This document shows positions 1 to 6,374 of a DNA stretch of 8,972 nucleotides, one piece after another. Position 1 is the stretch's first letter, and each line of letters begins with the position of its first letter. The DNA is from Limnohabitans sp. (GTDB lineage: Bacteria; Pseudomonadota; Gammaproteobacteria; Burkholderiales; Burkholderiaceae_C), in the NCBI GenBank assembly GCA_021731425.1, contig JAKFXJ010000293.1, positions 1 to 8,972 on the forward strand. Direction: 5' to 3'. A program made the position numbers and the translations under genes. The notes beneath the pieces are model-generated. The model did not search any database. It saw only the letters and a list, made by a program, of their open reading frames with translations, and had not been told where the DNA came from.

Positions 1-220
1 TGATCTGCGTGGCCGCCTCGCGGTCCTTGCTGAAAAACTCCTGGATCACCATGACCACAAATTCCATGGGGGTGAAGTCGTCGTTGAGCATCGCCACCTG
101 GTACATCTGGGGCGGTTCAATTTTTTGGGCACGTCTTTCGAGGACCACCGAATCGCCGCCATCAGGGGCACGCGGGGTCACGGTCGGCAGCGTGGGATGG
201 GAAGGTTTTTTCGTTGCCAT
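1..220 (-). CDS. clpS: ATP-dependent Clp protease adaptor ClpS (3' end off window)
   Basis: ClpS binds the N-terminal domain of the ClpA unfoldase and delivers N-end-rule substrates to ClpAP in the cytoplasm. Only the first 73 codons are present; the frame is still open at base 1. Residues 1-36 form a variable, probably flexible N-terminal extension (rich in Pro, Thr and charged residues). The folded core begins near residue 37 and contains [11 protein letters not shown] (45-55), the family signature that lines the N-degron pocket (Asn46, Asp47, Asp48, Thr50, Met52), followed by an amphipathic helix with FFSKDREAA. The start is the first in-frame ATG giving the usual ClpS length; no clear Shine-Dalgarno precedes it, and a TAGAAT -10-like box lies only 7 bases upstream, so the leader may be very short. 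It is divergent from a cold-shock gene, as in E. coli cspD|clpS-clpA; clpA is expected next, outside the window. Identity is secure; the exact start is slightly less so. Confidence 0.95.
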   Translation of the reverse strand, partial: MATKKPSHPTLPTVTPRAPDGGDSVVLERRAQKIEPPQMYQVAMLNDDFTPMEFVVMVIQEFFSKDREAATQI

Positions 221-252
221 GATTTCATTCTATCGATGCTTTCAAGCCCTTT

Positions 253-264
253 GACCCCGGGGTC
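253..264. promoter_or_regulatory. 12-bp perfect palindrome between divergent genes
   Basis: GACCCCGGGGTC reads the same on both strands and lies between the clpS and cspD starts. It could be a dimeric regulator's operator, or fold into a GC-rich hairpin in a transcript. A second CCCGGG core lies nearby at 302-307. No known regulator site was recognised, so a role is inferred only from position and symmetry. Confidence 0.35.
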
Positions 265-318
265 TGAAAAGTCTTGGCCAGATGCAGCACAAATGCCGCA
301 CCCCGGGAAAACCTCACA

Positions 319-360
319 TTGACAAATTCGCCTTGAATTACTCAAACTGAGCCATCTAAC
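319..360 (+). promoter_or_regulatory. Candidate cspD promoter
   Basis: A perfect sigma-70 -35 hexamer TTGACA (319-324) lies 55 bases before the cold-shock start codon, but the -10 positions 16-18 bp downstream match poorly. The alternative TTGAAT (333-338) / TCTAAC (355-360) pair matches 4 of 6 bases in each box. One of the two is probably used; I cannot decide which. Confidence 0.35.
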
Positions 361-379
361 AAAAACACGGAGACATCGT

Positions 380-700
380 ATGCCCAGTGGTACGGTCAAA
401 TGGTTCAACGATGCCAAAGGTTTTGGTTTCATTCAACCTGACGGTGGCGGCGCAGATGCCTTCGCCCATTTCTCGGCCATCCAGATGGAGGGCTTCAAAA
501 GCCTCAAGGAAGGCCAACGGGTCGATTTCGAGCTGACGCAGGGCGCCAAGGGCCTGATGGCCGCGAACATTCTGGCAGCTGCCGAAACGCCCGCCACGCC
601 CAAGCCAACCGTACCCCAAGACGGCCATTTGACCCGCCATGACCCGGCCGATGGTGGCGCCAGCAGTTCAACCCGCAGCTCCGACACGCCTGCCGACTGA
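380..700 (+). CDS. cspD: Cold-shock domain protein, CspD-like, with C-terminal tail
   Basis: A 106-residue protein whose first ~68 residues are a complete cold-shock domain, a five-strand OB fold that binds single-stranded RNA/DNA. RNP1 is KGFGFI (13-18); RNP2 is present as AFAHF (27-31), with Ala27 where Val or Leu is usual. The domain ends with the typical [12 protein letters not shown]. Residues 69-106 are a low-complexity tail rich in Pro, Thr, Ser, Asp and Ala, probably disordered and absent from ~70-residue CspA-type proteins. The start follows GGAGA (369-373) by 6 bases. Its position divergent from clpS is that of cspD, which in E. coli is a stationary-phase, non-cold-induced inhibitor of replication; assignment to CspD rests on this neighbourhood rather than on diagnostic residues. 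A general RNA chaperone role is equally possible. Confidence 0.9.
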   Translation: MPSGTVKWFNDAKGFGFIQPDGGGADAFAHFSAIQMEGFKSLKEGQRVDFELTQGAKGLMAANILAAAETPATPKPTVPQDGHLTRHDPADGGASSSTRSSDTPAD

Positions 701-827
701 GCTGGGCCACGCCCTAAGCAGGCATTTGTGAGCGGTTTAGGCCAAGATGAGCGGATCATCGGGTGCGGCAACACCTGCGCCACGCGGTATCCTAGGGCCT
801 GGTCTGTTTTCTTCCCTTCCCCACACC
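701..827. other. Spacer between cspD and DUF192 gene
   Basis: No convincing terminator or promoter is visible. There is a weak 5-bp pairing (CCTAA at 712-716 with TTAGG at 737-741) and a T-rich stretch near 807-820, but no stem abutting it. The DUF192 frame is open back to 747, so part of this spacer could be coding if an earlier start is used. Confidence 0.4.
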
Positions 828-1352
828 ATGATCACCCTCTTTTTTGCGCCACCTTGCCCTTCGCACCGCCCTGCCCGATTGTTGGGTAAGCGCATCACTG
901 CGCTGTGGATGAGCTTTGGCCTGCTGATGTCCGGATCGTTGGCATCGGCCCAATCCTCCCCCGCACCCCAGCTGGACCTGGCACGCACCCAATTGACGGC
1001 CGGGATGCACCGCCTGGATGTGCAATTGGCCCAGACCCCCGATCAGCGCCAAATCGGTCTGATGTGGCGCAAGGAGATGCCGCAGCATGAGGGCATGTTG
1101 TTTGTGTTCGAACAAGCCACGATTCAATGCTTTTGGATGCGCAACACCCTGATTCCCTTGACCGCTGCGTTCGTGGAGGACGATGGCACCATCGTCAATC
1201 TGGCCGACATGCAGCCACAAAAAGACGACTCGCACTGCTCCAGCAAACCCGTGCGTTTTGTGCTGGAAATGAACCAAGGCTGGTTCGCCAAACGGCAGAT
1301 CAAGCCCGGCTTCAAACTCGGCGGCACCGTCTTCAGCAAACGGCCCGGCTGA
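828..1352 (+). CDS. Exported DUF192 family protein
   Basis: A 174-residue protein whose residues ~58-170 form a DUF192 domain, a small beta-rich fold found in bacteria and archaea with no settled biochemical function. Recognisable family segments are the RQIGLMWRKEMP stretch (74-85), GMLFVFE (89-95), CFWMRNTLIPL (101-111) with the hallmark WMRNT, and a final GxKxG-like turn. The N-terminus looks like a Sec signal peptide: Lys21-Arg22, a hydrophobic run 23-38, and an A-S-A cleavage site (39-41) before Gln42, so the mature protein should be periplasmic. The start is uncertain: the ATG chosen gives a 41-residue signal but has no Shine-Dalgarno; an upstream in-frame ATG (747) would add 27 unlikely residues and the one at 909 would remove the basic n-region. 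It lies downstream of cspD and converges on the DUF1840 gene. Confidence 0.85.
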   Translation: MITLFFAPPCPSHRPARLLGKRITALWMSFGLLMSGSLASAQSSPAPQLDLARTQLTAGMHRLDVQLAQTPDQRQIGLMWRKEMPQHEGMLFVFEQATIQCFWMRNTLIPLTAAFVEDDGTIVNLADMQPQKDDSHCSSKPVRFVLEMNQGWFAKRQIKPGFKLGGTVFSKRPG

Positions 1353-1355
1353 ACC

Positions 1356-1703
1356 TCAGACGCCCCAAACCATGTCAGAGGGGTCTGCCACGCAGCGTTT
1401 GAGGAGTTTGAGCATGGGACTGGCCCGCTGCGCAAGCCGCACTGTGTCGAGGGTCTCACCCATGGCGTCCTGAGCAGTGTCAGCGGGCATGGAGGCTTTT
1501 TGCGCCGCTTGACTGCGCTGCAAACGGGCCGCTTCATCTTGGGCTACAGCCGACTCCAGCTTAGCGATGGCCGCAGGCAGGTCCTTCACCAAAATGATGC
1601 CTTTGTCAGGGTCGTGACCCAACATGATGTGCAGCAGCCTGCGGGCATCGGCCTCCAGCATGATGAGGTCGCTGGTGACTTGGGATTTGAACTTGAACAA
1701 CAT
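1356..1703 (-). CDS. DUF1840 family protein
   Basis: A 115-residue cytoplasmic protein of the DUF1840 family, found mainly in beta- and gammaproteobacteria; function unknown. The N-terminus MLFKFKSQVTSDLIMLEADA is characteristic of the family, followed by GIILVKDLPAAIAKLESAV (35-53). Residues ~54-93 are Ala/Gln-rich and helical-looking, probably a flexible linker, before a short C-terminal helix SPMLKLLKRC (95-104). No signal peptide or membrane segment. The start is set by GGAG (CTCC on the plus strand at 1709-1712), 5 bases upstream; a longer frame to 1769 would run into ihfA and is unlikely. It sits 22 bp after ihfA and is probably the last gene of the pheST-ihfA transcript. A MerR-type regulator gene often follows ihfA in gammaproteobacteria-like and Burkholderiales arrangements; here this gene occupies that position. 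Confidence 0.85.
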   Translation of the reverse strand: MLFKFKSQVTSDLIMLEADARRLLHIMLGHDPDKGIILVKDLPAAIAKLESAVAQDEAARLQRSQAAQKASMPADTAQDAMGETLDTVRLAQRASPMLKLLKRCVADPSDMVWGV

Positions 1704-1725
1704 GGGCACTCCGATCAAAAATGAT

Positions 1726-2076
1726 TCAGCGGCCCACCGTCTCCACACCTTCGTCGTCAACGGCATCACCCTGGATCAAGGCCTTGAGTTTATGGCTGGC
1801 ATGGAAGGTCGCAACACGACGTGCATCAATGGGGATCAATTCTCCGGTGCGCGGGTTGCGCCCAGGACGGGCGGCCTTGGTGCGGATCTGAAAATTGCCG
1901 AAGCCGGAAATTTTCACATCGTCTCCCGCAATCAAGCTGTCCACCATCAGGTCAAAAAACGCGTCGACCATGTCCTTGGACTCGCGCTTGTTCAAGCCGA
2001 TTTGCTCGAACAGCAAATCAGCCAAATGCGCCTTGGTCAGGGCCGGGGTTTCGAGGGATTCAAAACTGATTTGCAT
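1726..2076 (-). CDS. ihfA: Integration host factor subunit alpha
   Basis: IHF alpha pairs with IHF beta (encoded elsewhere) to bind and sharply bend DNA in the minor groove, acting in transcription, replication initiation and recombination. The 116-residue protein has the HU/IHF fold: helices in [28 protein letters not shown] (14-41), the core [10 protein letters not shown] (56-65), and the DNA-binding beta-ribbon arm with [10 protein letters not shown] (70-79), including the intercalating-loop proline. It is longer than E. coli IhfA (99 residues), with ~10 extra N-terminal residues usual in Burkholderiales and an acidic C-terminal tail after KLKAL. Only 9 bp separate it from the pheT stop, and the only ribosome-binding signal is a weak TTGAG spanning the pheT end, so its translation is probably coupled to pheT. 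Placement behind pheT matches E. coli and most proteobacteria. Confidence 0.96.
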   Translation of the reverse strand: MQISFESLETPALTKAHLADLLFEQIGLNKRESKDMVDAFFDLMVDSLIAGDDVKISGFGNFQIRTKAARPGRNPRTGELIPIDARRVATFHASHKLKALIQGDAVDDEGVETVGR

Positions 2077-2085
2077 GGCACGTAC

Positions 2086-4515
2086 TCAAGCACGCAGCCG
2101 TGCAGCCACTTGCGCTGACAGGCTGGCCATGACAGCGCTCATGGCGGTTTCGATTTGGGCATCGGTCAAAGTGGCCTCGTCGCTGTGCAAGCTCAAACGC
2201 ACCGCCAGACTTTTCTCGCCCACAGTCAAACCGCCTGAGGCTTCAGCCTTGGGTCGGTAAACATCGAACAGCACCGCATGGCGCAGCAAACCCTGGGTCG
2301 GGGCGCTGTGGATGGCCTGCATCAACTGGGCATGTGTGACCTGTTCGCGCACGATCACGGCGATGTCGCGTTCCACCGCTTGCATCTTGGCCACGGCTTG
2401 GGCCACAGGCACGCGGCGCTGGGTGACGGCGTCCAGGTCCAGCTCGAACACCACTGGCGCATGCGGCAGGTCCCAAGCCTGACGCCAGCGCGGGTGCAAC
2501 TCACCCACATGACCAATCACAAGGCCATTCAGCAGCACTTGGGCCGAACGGCCGGGGTGCAAGGCGGGATGCTCGGCGGCGACAAATTCGGCTTGGGCCG
2601 GGGCCAGCAAGCGCTCGACATCGGCTTTGACATCGAAGAAATCCACCAAACGTGACTTGCCGGTCCAACTCAAGGGCTCCAAGGGGCCCCAAGCCATGCC
2701 TGAGACCTTCATGGGCTGGTCAAAACCTTGCACCGTGGCGTCGCTGTCGGCCACGCTCGCATCACGCAGGAATACGCGGCCCAACTCGAACACCCGCACG
2801 CGGTCGGCCTTGCGGTCGGCATTGAACTTGACCACTTGCAAGAGCGAGCCGATCAGGCTCGAGCGCATCACACTCATCTGGCTGGCGATCGGGTTGAGCA
2901 GTCGGATCGGGCTGGCGTTACCTGCCAAGTCTTTTTCCCACGCTTCTTCAACAAAGCTGTAGTTGATGGTTTCCTGGTAACCCAGAGCCGCAATGGCGCG
3001 GCGTACGGCAGACGGGCTGCGCTCGGTCTCTGGGCGCACCTTGGCGGTGATCGGGGCCAGAGGCGGGTTGGTGGGCAGGTTGTTGTAGCCCACCATGCGG
3101 GCCACTTCCTCAATCAGGTCTTCTTCGATCTGCAGGTCAAAACGGAAGCTCGGCGGCGTCACGGTGACGGTGCCCTCGCCTTCGGCCACATGCAGACCCA
3201 GACCACGCAAGGCGTCGGCACATTGCTGCTGGGTCAGCGGCATGCCAATCACCTTGACCGCACGGGCCACGCGCAGCGTGACGGGTTGGATGGCTGGAAT
3301 GTTCAGCGTCTGGTCGTCGATGGGGCCCACCTTCGTCTCGGGCGTGCCGCAAATGTCGAGTACCAGCTGGGTGATGCGCTCGATGTGCTCCACCGTCAGC
3401 TGAGGGTCCACACCACGCTCAAAGCGGTGACCCGCATCGGTCGAGAAGTTATAGCGGCGCGAGCGGCCCGCGATGGCTGTGGGCCACCAGAAGGCGGCTT
3501 CGATGTAGATGTTTTGGGTGTCATCGGACACGGCGGTGGCGTCGCCGCCCATGATGCCGGCCAGCGATTCGACCTGGCTGTCGTCGGCGATCACACCCAC
3601 CTTGTCGTCCACGGTCACGGTGTTGCCATTGAGCAGCTTGAGCGATTCACCCGCTTGGCCCCAGCGCACCTGCAAGCCGCCGTGGATTTTGTCGAGGTCA
3701 AAAATGTGCGAAGGACGACCAAACTCGAACATCACGTAGTTGGAGATGTCCACCAACGGGCTCACGCTGCGCTGGCCGCACCGTGCCAAGCGGTCCACCA
3801 TCCAGTGAGGCGTTTGCGCCTTTGTGTTCACGCCCTTCACAATGCGACCGCTGAAGCGGCCGCACAAGTCGGGGGACTGGACCTTCACCGCCAGCTTGTC
3901 GCTGATCTTCGTGGCCACAGCCGGAAAAGTCGGGGCCTTCAAAGGTGCGCCGGTCAGGGCCGACACTTCACGGGCGATGCCGTACACACTCAGGCAATGC
4001 GCCAAATTGGGCGTGAGCTTGAGCGTCATCAGGGTGTCGTCCAGATTCAAGTACTGGCGGATGTCCTGGCCGAGCGGTGCGTCTGTGGGCAATTCCAACA
4101 GGCCACCGTGGTCGTCGGCGATCTGCAGCTCTTTGGCTGAGCACAGCATGCCTTGGCTTTCCACGCCGCGCAGCTTGCCGACTTTGATCAAGAAAGGTTT
4201 GCCGTCTTCACCAGGCGGTAATTCAGCCCCCACCATGGCACATGGCACACGAATGCCCACGCGGGCATTGGGCGCACCACACACAATGTTCAACAAAGCG
4301 CCCTGCCCCACGTCCACCTGGCACACGCGCAGGCGGTCGGCGTTGGGGTGCTGCACGGCTTCCTTGATTTCACCGACCACGATTTTGGTGAACGGCGGAG
4401 CCACAGGCTCGAGCTCTTCCACTTCAAGACCCGCCATGGTCAAGGTGTCGGCCAGTTGCTGGGTCGTCAGGGGCGGGTTGCAGAACTCGCGCAACCAGGA
4501 TTCAGGAAATTGCAT
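2086..4515 (-). CDS. pheT: Phenylalanyl-tRNA synthetase beta subunit
   Basis: The beta chain of the cytoplasmic (alpha-beta)2 PheRS, which charges tRNA-Phe; beta provides tRNA binding and editing of mischarged Tyr-tRNA-Phe. At 809 residues it is full length (E. coli 795). Domains in order: N-terminal B1; tRNA-binding OB fold ~43-150 (HPNADRLRVCQVDVG, VCGAPNARVG); B3/B4 editing region ~215-390, with HIFDLDKI (His270 is probably the conserved editing-site histidine), AGIMGG and DAGHRFERGVDP; B5 ~405-475; the catalytic-like domain ~490-690 that packs on PheS; and a C-terminal FDX-ACB anticodon-binding domain ~712-808 (VERDIAVIV, LFDVYRPK, GEKSLAVRLS). The start follows pheS by 33 bp; its only Shine-Dalgarno-like sequences are GAG cores inside a perfect tandem 7-bp repeat, ACACGAG twice (4518-4531). 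Co-transcribed with pheS and ihfA. Confidence 0.98.
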   Translation of the reverse strand: MQFPESWLREFCNPPLTTQQLADTLTMAGLEVEELEPVAPPFTKIVVGEIKEAVQHPNADRLRVCQVDVGQGALLNIVCGAPNARVGIRVPCAMVGAELPPGEDGKPFLIKVGKLRGVESQGMLCSAKELQIADDHGGLLELPTDAPLGQDIRQYLNLDDTLMTLKLTPNLAHCLSVYGIAREVSALTGAPLKAPTFPAVATKISDKLAVKVQSPDLCGRFSGRIVKGVNTKAQTPHWMVDRLARCGQRSVSPLVDISNYVMFEFGRPSHIFDLDKIHGGLQVRWGQAGESLKLLNGNTVTVDDKVGVIADDSQVESLAGIMGGDATAVSDDTQNIYIEAAFWWPTAIAGRSRRYNFSTDAGHRFERGVDPQLTVEHIERITQLVLDICGTPETKVGPIDDQTLNIPAIQPVTLRVARAVKVIGMPLTQQQCADALRGLGLHVAEGEGTVTVTPPSFRFDLQIEEDLIEEVARMVGYNNLPTNPPLAPITAKVRPETERSPSAVRRAIAALGYQETINYSFVEEAWEKDLAGNASPIRLLNPIASQMSVMRSSLIGSLLQVVKFNADRKADRVRVFELGRVFLRDASVADSDATVQGFDQPMKVSGMAWGPLEPLSWTGKSRLVDFFDVKADVERLLAPAQAEFVAAEHPALHPGRSAQVLLNGLVIGHVGELHPRWRQAWDLPHAPVVFELDLDAVTQRRVPVAQAVAKMQAVERDIAVIVREQVTHAQLMQAIHSAPTQGLLRHAVLFDVYRPKAEASGGLTVGEKSLAVRLSLHSDEATLTDAQIETAMSAVMASLSAQVAARLRA

Positions 4516-4548
4516 GACTCGTGTCTCGTGTGTCGGACTTGGGAGGAA

Positions 4549-5586
4549 TTACTGGAACTGGCTCAGAAAGCGCACATCACCGTCAAAGAAGAGGCGCAGG
4601 TCGTTCACACCGTAGCGCAGCATGGTGAAACGGTCCATGCCCATGCCAAAGGCAAAGCCAATGAACTGCTCGGGGTCCAAGCCCATGTTACGCACCACAT
4701 TCGGGTGCACTTGACCGGAGCCGCCCACTTCGAGCCAGCGACCGGCCAAGGGGCCGCTTTGGAACTGGATGTCGATCTCGGCGCTGGGTTCAGTGAAGGG
4801 GAAAAAGCTGGGACGGAAACGCAGCACCAGGTCGTCGCTTTCGAAGAAGGTGCGGCAGAAATCGGTGACCACCACCTTCAGGTCTTTGAAGCTCACGTTC
4901 TCACCAATCCACAGGCCTTCGCACTGGTGAAACATCGGTGAGTGCGTGGCATCGCTGTCCACGCGGTAAGTGCGGCCCGGCGCGATGACGCGGATCTCAG
5001 GCATGCCTTGGCCCGTATCGAGTTGGTTCTTGTAGCGCTTGACGTGTTGCACCGCATGGCGAATTTGCATGGGGCTGGTGTGTGTGCGCAGCAAATGACC
5101 GCCTTCGACGTAGAAGGTGTCGTGCATGGAGCGGGCTGGGTGGTCTTCGGGCGTGTTGAGCGCGGTGAAGTTGAACCAGTCGGTCTCGATCTCAGGGCCT
5201 TGGGCGACTTCAAAGCCCATGGAGCCAAAAATGTTTTCAACCCGTTCGAGCGTGAGCGAGACGGGGTGCAAACCACCGACATTGGCGCTGCGCCCAGGCA
5301 GCGTCACATCCAGCGCTTCGGCTTTGAGTTGCGCTTGCAACTCGGCGTCGGCCAGGGCTTGGCGGCGGTCGTTCAAAGCGGCCTCGATCGCCTGCTTGGC
5401 GATGTTGATGGCGGCGCCTCGGGTTTTTTTGTCTTCCACGCTCAGAGCGGCCATGCCCTTCATCAGCTCGGTGATGCGACCGGCTTTGCCCAAATAAAGG
5501 GCCTTGGCGTTTTCGAGGTCAGCAGGTGTCAGTGCCTGCACAAAACTCTGGCGGGCGGATTCGACCAGGGTGTCCAGCTCGTTCAT
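4549..5586 (-). CDS. pheS: Phenylalanyl-tRNA synthetase alpha subunit
   Basis: The catalytic alpha chain of PheRS, a class II aminoacyl-tRNA synthetase that activates Phe and transfers it to tRNA-Phe. 345 residues, normal for bacteria (E. coli 327). Residues 1-90 form the N-terminal antiparallel coiled coil that contacts tRNA; the catalytic domain runs ~100-345. Visible signatures: RTHTSPMQ (167-174), motif 2 region [20 protein letters not shown] (202-221), [10 protein letters not shown] (286-295) and motif 3 [17 protein letters not shown] (310-326) with ATP-binding Arg319. No Shine-Dalgarno precedes the ATG (the 10 bases before it are CTCCCACACC-like), and the start codon overlaps the stop of a short upstream frame as ATGA, suggesting coupled initiation. 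It lies 120 bp after rplT, behind a terminator-like hairpin that any transcript must pass. Confidence 0.98.
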   Translation of the reverse strand: MNELDTLVESARQSFVQALTPADLENAKALYLGKAGRITELMKGMAALSVEDKKTRGAAINIAKQAIEAALNDRRQALADAELQAQLKAEALDVTLPGRSANVGGLHPVSLTLERVENIFGSMGFEVAQGPEIETDWFNFTALNTPEDHPARSMHDTFYVEGGHLLRTHTSPMQIRHAVQHVKRYKNQLDTGQGMPEIRVIAPGRTYRVDSDATHSPMFHQCEGLWIGENVSFKDLKVVVTDFCRTFFESDDLVLRFRPSFFPFTEPSAEIDIQFQSGPLAGRWLEVGGSGQVHPNVVRNMGLDPEQFIGFAFGMGMDRFTMLRYGVNDLRLFFDGDVRFLSQFQ

Positions 5587-5702
5587 GGTGTGGGAGATCG
5601 AAGATCTGTGTAAAAAAGAACAAAAAAGGGATTGAAGCTTTTGCGAGCCTCAATCCCTTTGATCGAGTGCGTGGCACAGGCCCGAAGGCCCATGACACTC
5701 AT
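5583..5702 (-). CDS. Candidate 39-residue pheST leader ORF
   Basis: Between rplT and pheS an open frame starts at an ATG 4 bases after the rplT TGA and runs 39 codons to a TGA that overlaps the pheS ATG (ATGA). The product would begin [16 protein letters not shown] and contain FNPFFVLF near residues 23-30, giving four Phe codons. In E. coli the PheM leader peptide, rich in Phe, governs pheST attenuation; this frame is in the same place. Against that, the Phe codons lie within the 3' arm and U-tract of the terminator-like hairpin, where TTT triplets arise automatically, and there is no real Shine-Dalgarno (TTGAG only). It may be translated by re-initiation after rplT and serve to couple pheS initiation, or it may be accidental. 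Confidence 0.3.
   Translation of the reverse strand: MSVMGLRACATHSIKGIEARKSFNPFFVLFYTDLRSPTP
5612..5660 (-). terminator. Intrinsic terminator / candidate pheST attenuator
   Basis: On the minus strand a 15-bp stem (arms 5646-5660 and 5625-5639, one G-U pair, loop CGCAAA) is followed by the U-rich tract TTTTTTGTTCTTTTTT (5627-5612). This is a textbook Rho-independent terminator form. It sits after rplT, but its U-tract ends 25 bases before the pheS start, leaving no room for a promoter. pheST transcripts must therefore read through it, so it is better described as an attenuator or a leaky terminator. On the plus strand the stem has no T-run after it. Confidence 0.85.
5671..5698 (-). promoter_or_regulatory. 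UUCG-tetraloop hairpin between rplT and the attenuator
   Basis: GTGTCATGGGCC-TTCG-GGCCTGTGCCAC can fold into a 12-position stem (two G-U pairs, one T-C mismatch) closed by a UUCG tetraloop, a very stable loop. Its 3' arm plus loop edge (CGGGCCT, 5678-5684) can alternatively pair over 7 bp with AGGCTCG (5644-5650) in the 5' arm of the terminator stem, so it could act as the protector/antiterminator element. The stem begins 9 bases after the rplT stop, within reach of a terminating ribosome. Confidence 0.55.
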
Positions 5703-5706
5703 GGAC

Positions 5707-6069
5707 TCAAGCTGCGGCCAGTTTGGCTTTGACTTGGTTCACGATGCCAGCAAAAGCGGCCTTGTCGTGCACGGCGATGTCCGCCAGCATCTTACGGTCG
5801 ATTTCAATGGCAGCCTTTTTCAGGCCGTTGGCGAACTGGCTGTAGGTCAGACCGCATTCACGCGCAGCGGCGTTGATACGGGCAATCCACAACTGACGGA
5901 ACACACGCTTTTTGGTGCGGCGGTCACGGTAGGCGTATTGGCCGGCCTTCATCACCGCCTGTTTGGCGATGCGGAAGACATTACCGCGGCGACCGCGGAA
6001 ACCTTTTGCAAGGGCCAGGACTTTCTTGTGACGGGCGCGTGCCGTTACACCACGTTTAACGCGAGGCAT
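5707..6069 (-). CDS. rplT: 50S ribosomal protein L20
   Basis: L20 binds 23S rRNA domain II and is needed early in 50S assembly; in E. coli it also represses its own operon by binding the rpmI leader. The 120-residue protein (E. coli 118) opens with [20 protein letters not shown], has the long basic N-terminal extension ([18 protein letters not shown]) that threads into rRNA, and the globular C-terminal domain from ~60 ([41 protein letters not shown]). The start is fixed by GGAG (plus-strand CTCC, 6077-6080), 7 bases upstream. It follows rpmI by 25 bp, so the two are co-transcribed. Its stop lies immediately before the two-hairpin pheST leader, so termination on rplT could influence the folding there. 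Confidence 0.98.
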   Translation of the reverse strand: MPRVKRGVTARARHKKVLALAKGFRGRRGNVFRIAKQAVMKAGQYAYRDRRTKKRVFRQLWIARINAAARECGLTYSQFANGLKKAAIEIDRKMLADIAVHDKAAFAGIVNQVKAKLAAA

Positions 6070-6094
6070 ATTTTTTCTCCTTGTTCGTCAGTGA

Positions 6095-6298
6095 TTACAG
6101 GCCAGCCATCGGCAGCATCTGCGCCATGTGACCCATATTGGTCTCATGCACAGAAACGGAACCGCGAAGGTGACGCTTGTTTTTGGTGGTCTTCTTGGTC
6201 AGGATGTGACGTTTGAAGGCTTGGCCGCGTTTAACGGTTCCACCTGGACGAACACGGAAGCGCTTTTTAGCACTGCTTTTGGTCTTCATCTTGGGCAT
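6095..6298 (-). CDS. rpmI: 50S ribosomal protein L35
   Basis: L35, a small basic protein of the large ribosomal subunit. 67 residues (E. coli 65): [20 protein letters not shown] at the N-terminus, then [20 protein letters not shown] and a C-terminal [12 protein letters not shown]. Two ATGs are possible; the second (6298) is chosen because the AGGAG at 6306-6310 is 7 bases away from it but only 1 base from the first (6304), and because [12 protein letters not shown] is the family's normal N-terminus. It sits between infC and rplT, the conserved IF3-L35-L20 operon. The 136-base leader upstream holds two hairpins and is where L20 autoregulation would be expected to act. Confidence 0.97.
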   Translation of the reverse strand: MPKMKTKSSAKKRFRVRPGGTVKRGQAFKRHILTKKTTKNKRHLRGSVSVHETNMGHMAQMLPMAGL

Positions 6299-6305
6299 AT
6301 TCATG

Positions 6306-6310
6306 CTCCT
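6306..6310 (-). promoter_or_regulatory. rpmI ribosome-binding site (decides the start)
   Basis: AGGAG on the minus strand, 7 bases before the ATG at 6298 and 1 base before the in-frame ATG at 6304; spacing selects the downstream ATG. Confidence 0.85.
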
Positions 6311-6331
6311 TTAATTGTGCTCGTGAGGCGT

Positions 6332-6348
6332 CTGCAAAAAATTTGCAG
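6332..6348 (-). promoter_or_regulatory. Hairpin close upstream of rpmI
   Basis: CTGCAAA-TTT-TTTGCAG forms a 7-bp stem with a 3-base loop (or GCTGC/GCAG-type shorter pairing) 22 bases before the rpmI Shine-Dalgarno. Its 5' side begins AAGGCTGC, the same octamer found in the upstream hairpin at 6375-6400, so the GCAGC of that upstream hairpin can pair with either copy. It may belong to an L20 or translational control element. Confidence 0.5.
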
Positions 6349-6374
6349 CCTTGTTGGCCCCGAGCCACTTTTAA

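Larger units (their letters stand above)
221..379. promoter_or_regulatory. Divergent clpS/cspD control region
   Basis: This 159-bp spacer must carry both the clpS and the cold-shock promoters. Seen directly: a perfect 12-bp palindrome at 253-264, a consensus TTGACA at 319-324 on the plus strand, a second -35-like TTGAAT at 333-338 paired with TCTAAC at 355-360 (16-bp spacer), and a minus-strand TAGAAT (227-232) close to clpS. No long cold-shock-type leader fits here. Promoter assignments are by eye and weak. Confidence 0.5.

Noticed and set aside
747..1352. DUF192 gene starting at the ATG at 747
   Set aside because: It would put 27 unlikely residues before the signal peptide and has no good ribosome-binding site.
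1354..1381. Imperfect hairpin CCTCAGAC...GTCAGAGG as a terminator for the convergent pair
   Set aside because: The 8-bp stem has an A-A mismatch and a 12-base loop, no T-run follows on either strand, and it lies inside the DUF1840 coding sequence.
2728..4140. 470-codon plus-strand frame opposite pheT
   Set aside because: It lies wholly antisense to a certain pheT; its His/Val/Gly/Ala/Arg-rich translation is the typical mirror of a GC-rich gene and shows no domain.
5595..5607. Short inverted repeat AGATC-TTC-GATCT before pheS
   Set aside because: Five pairs with a 3-base loop is common by chance; it could slightly affect initiation but is not enough to call a site.
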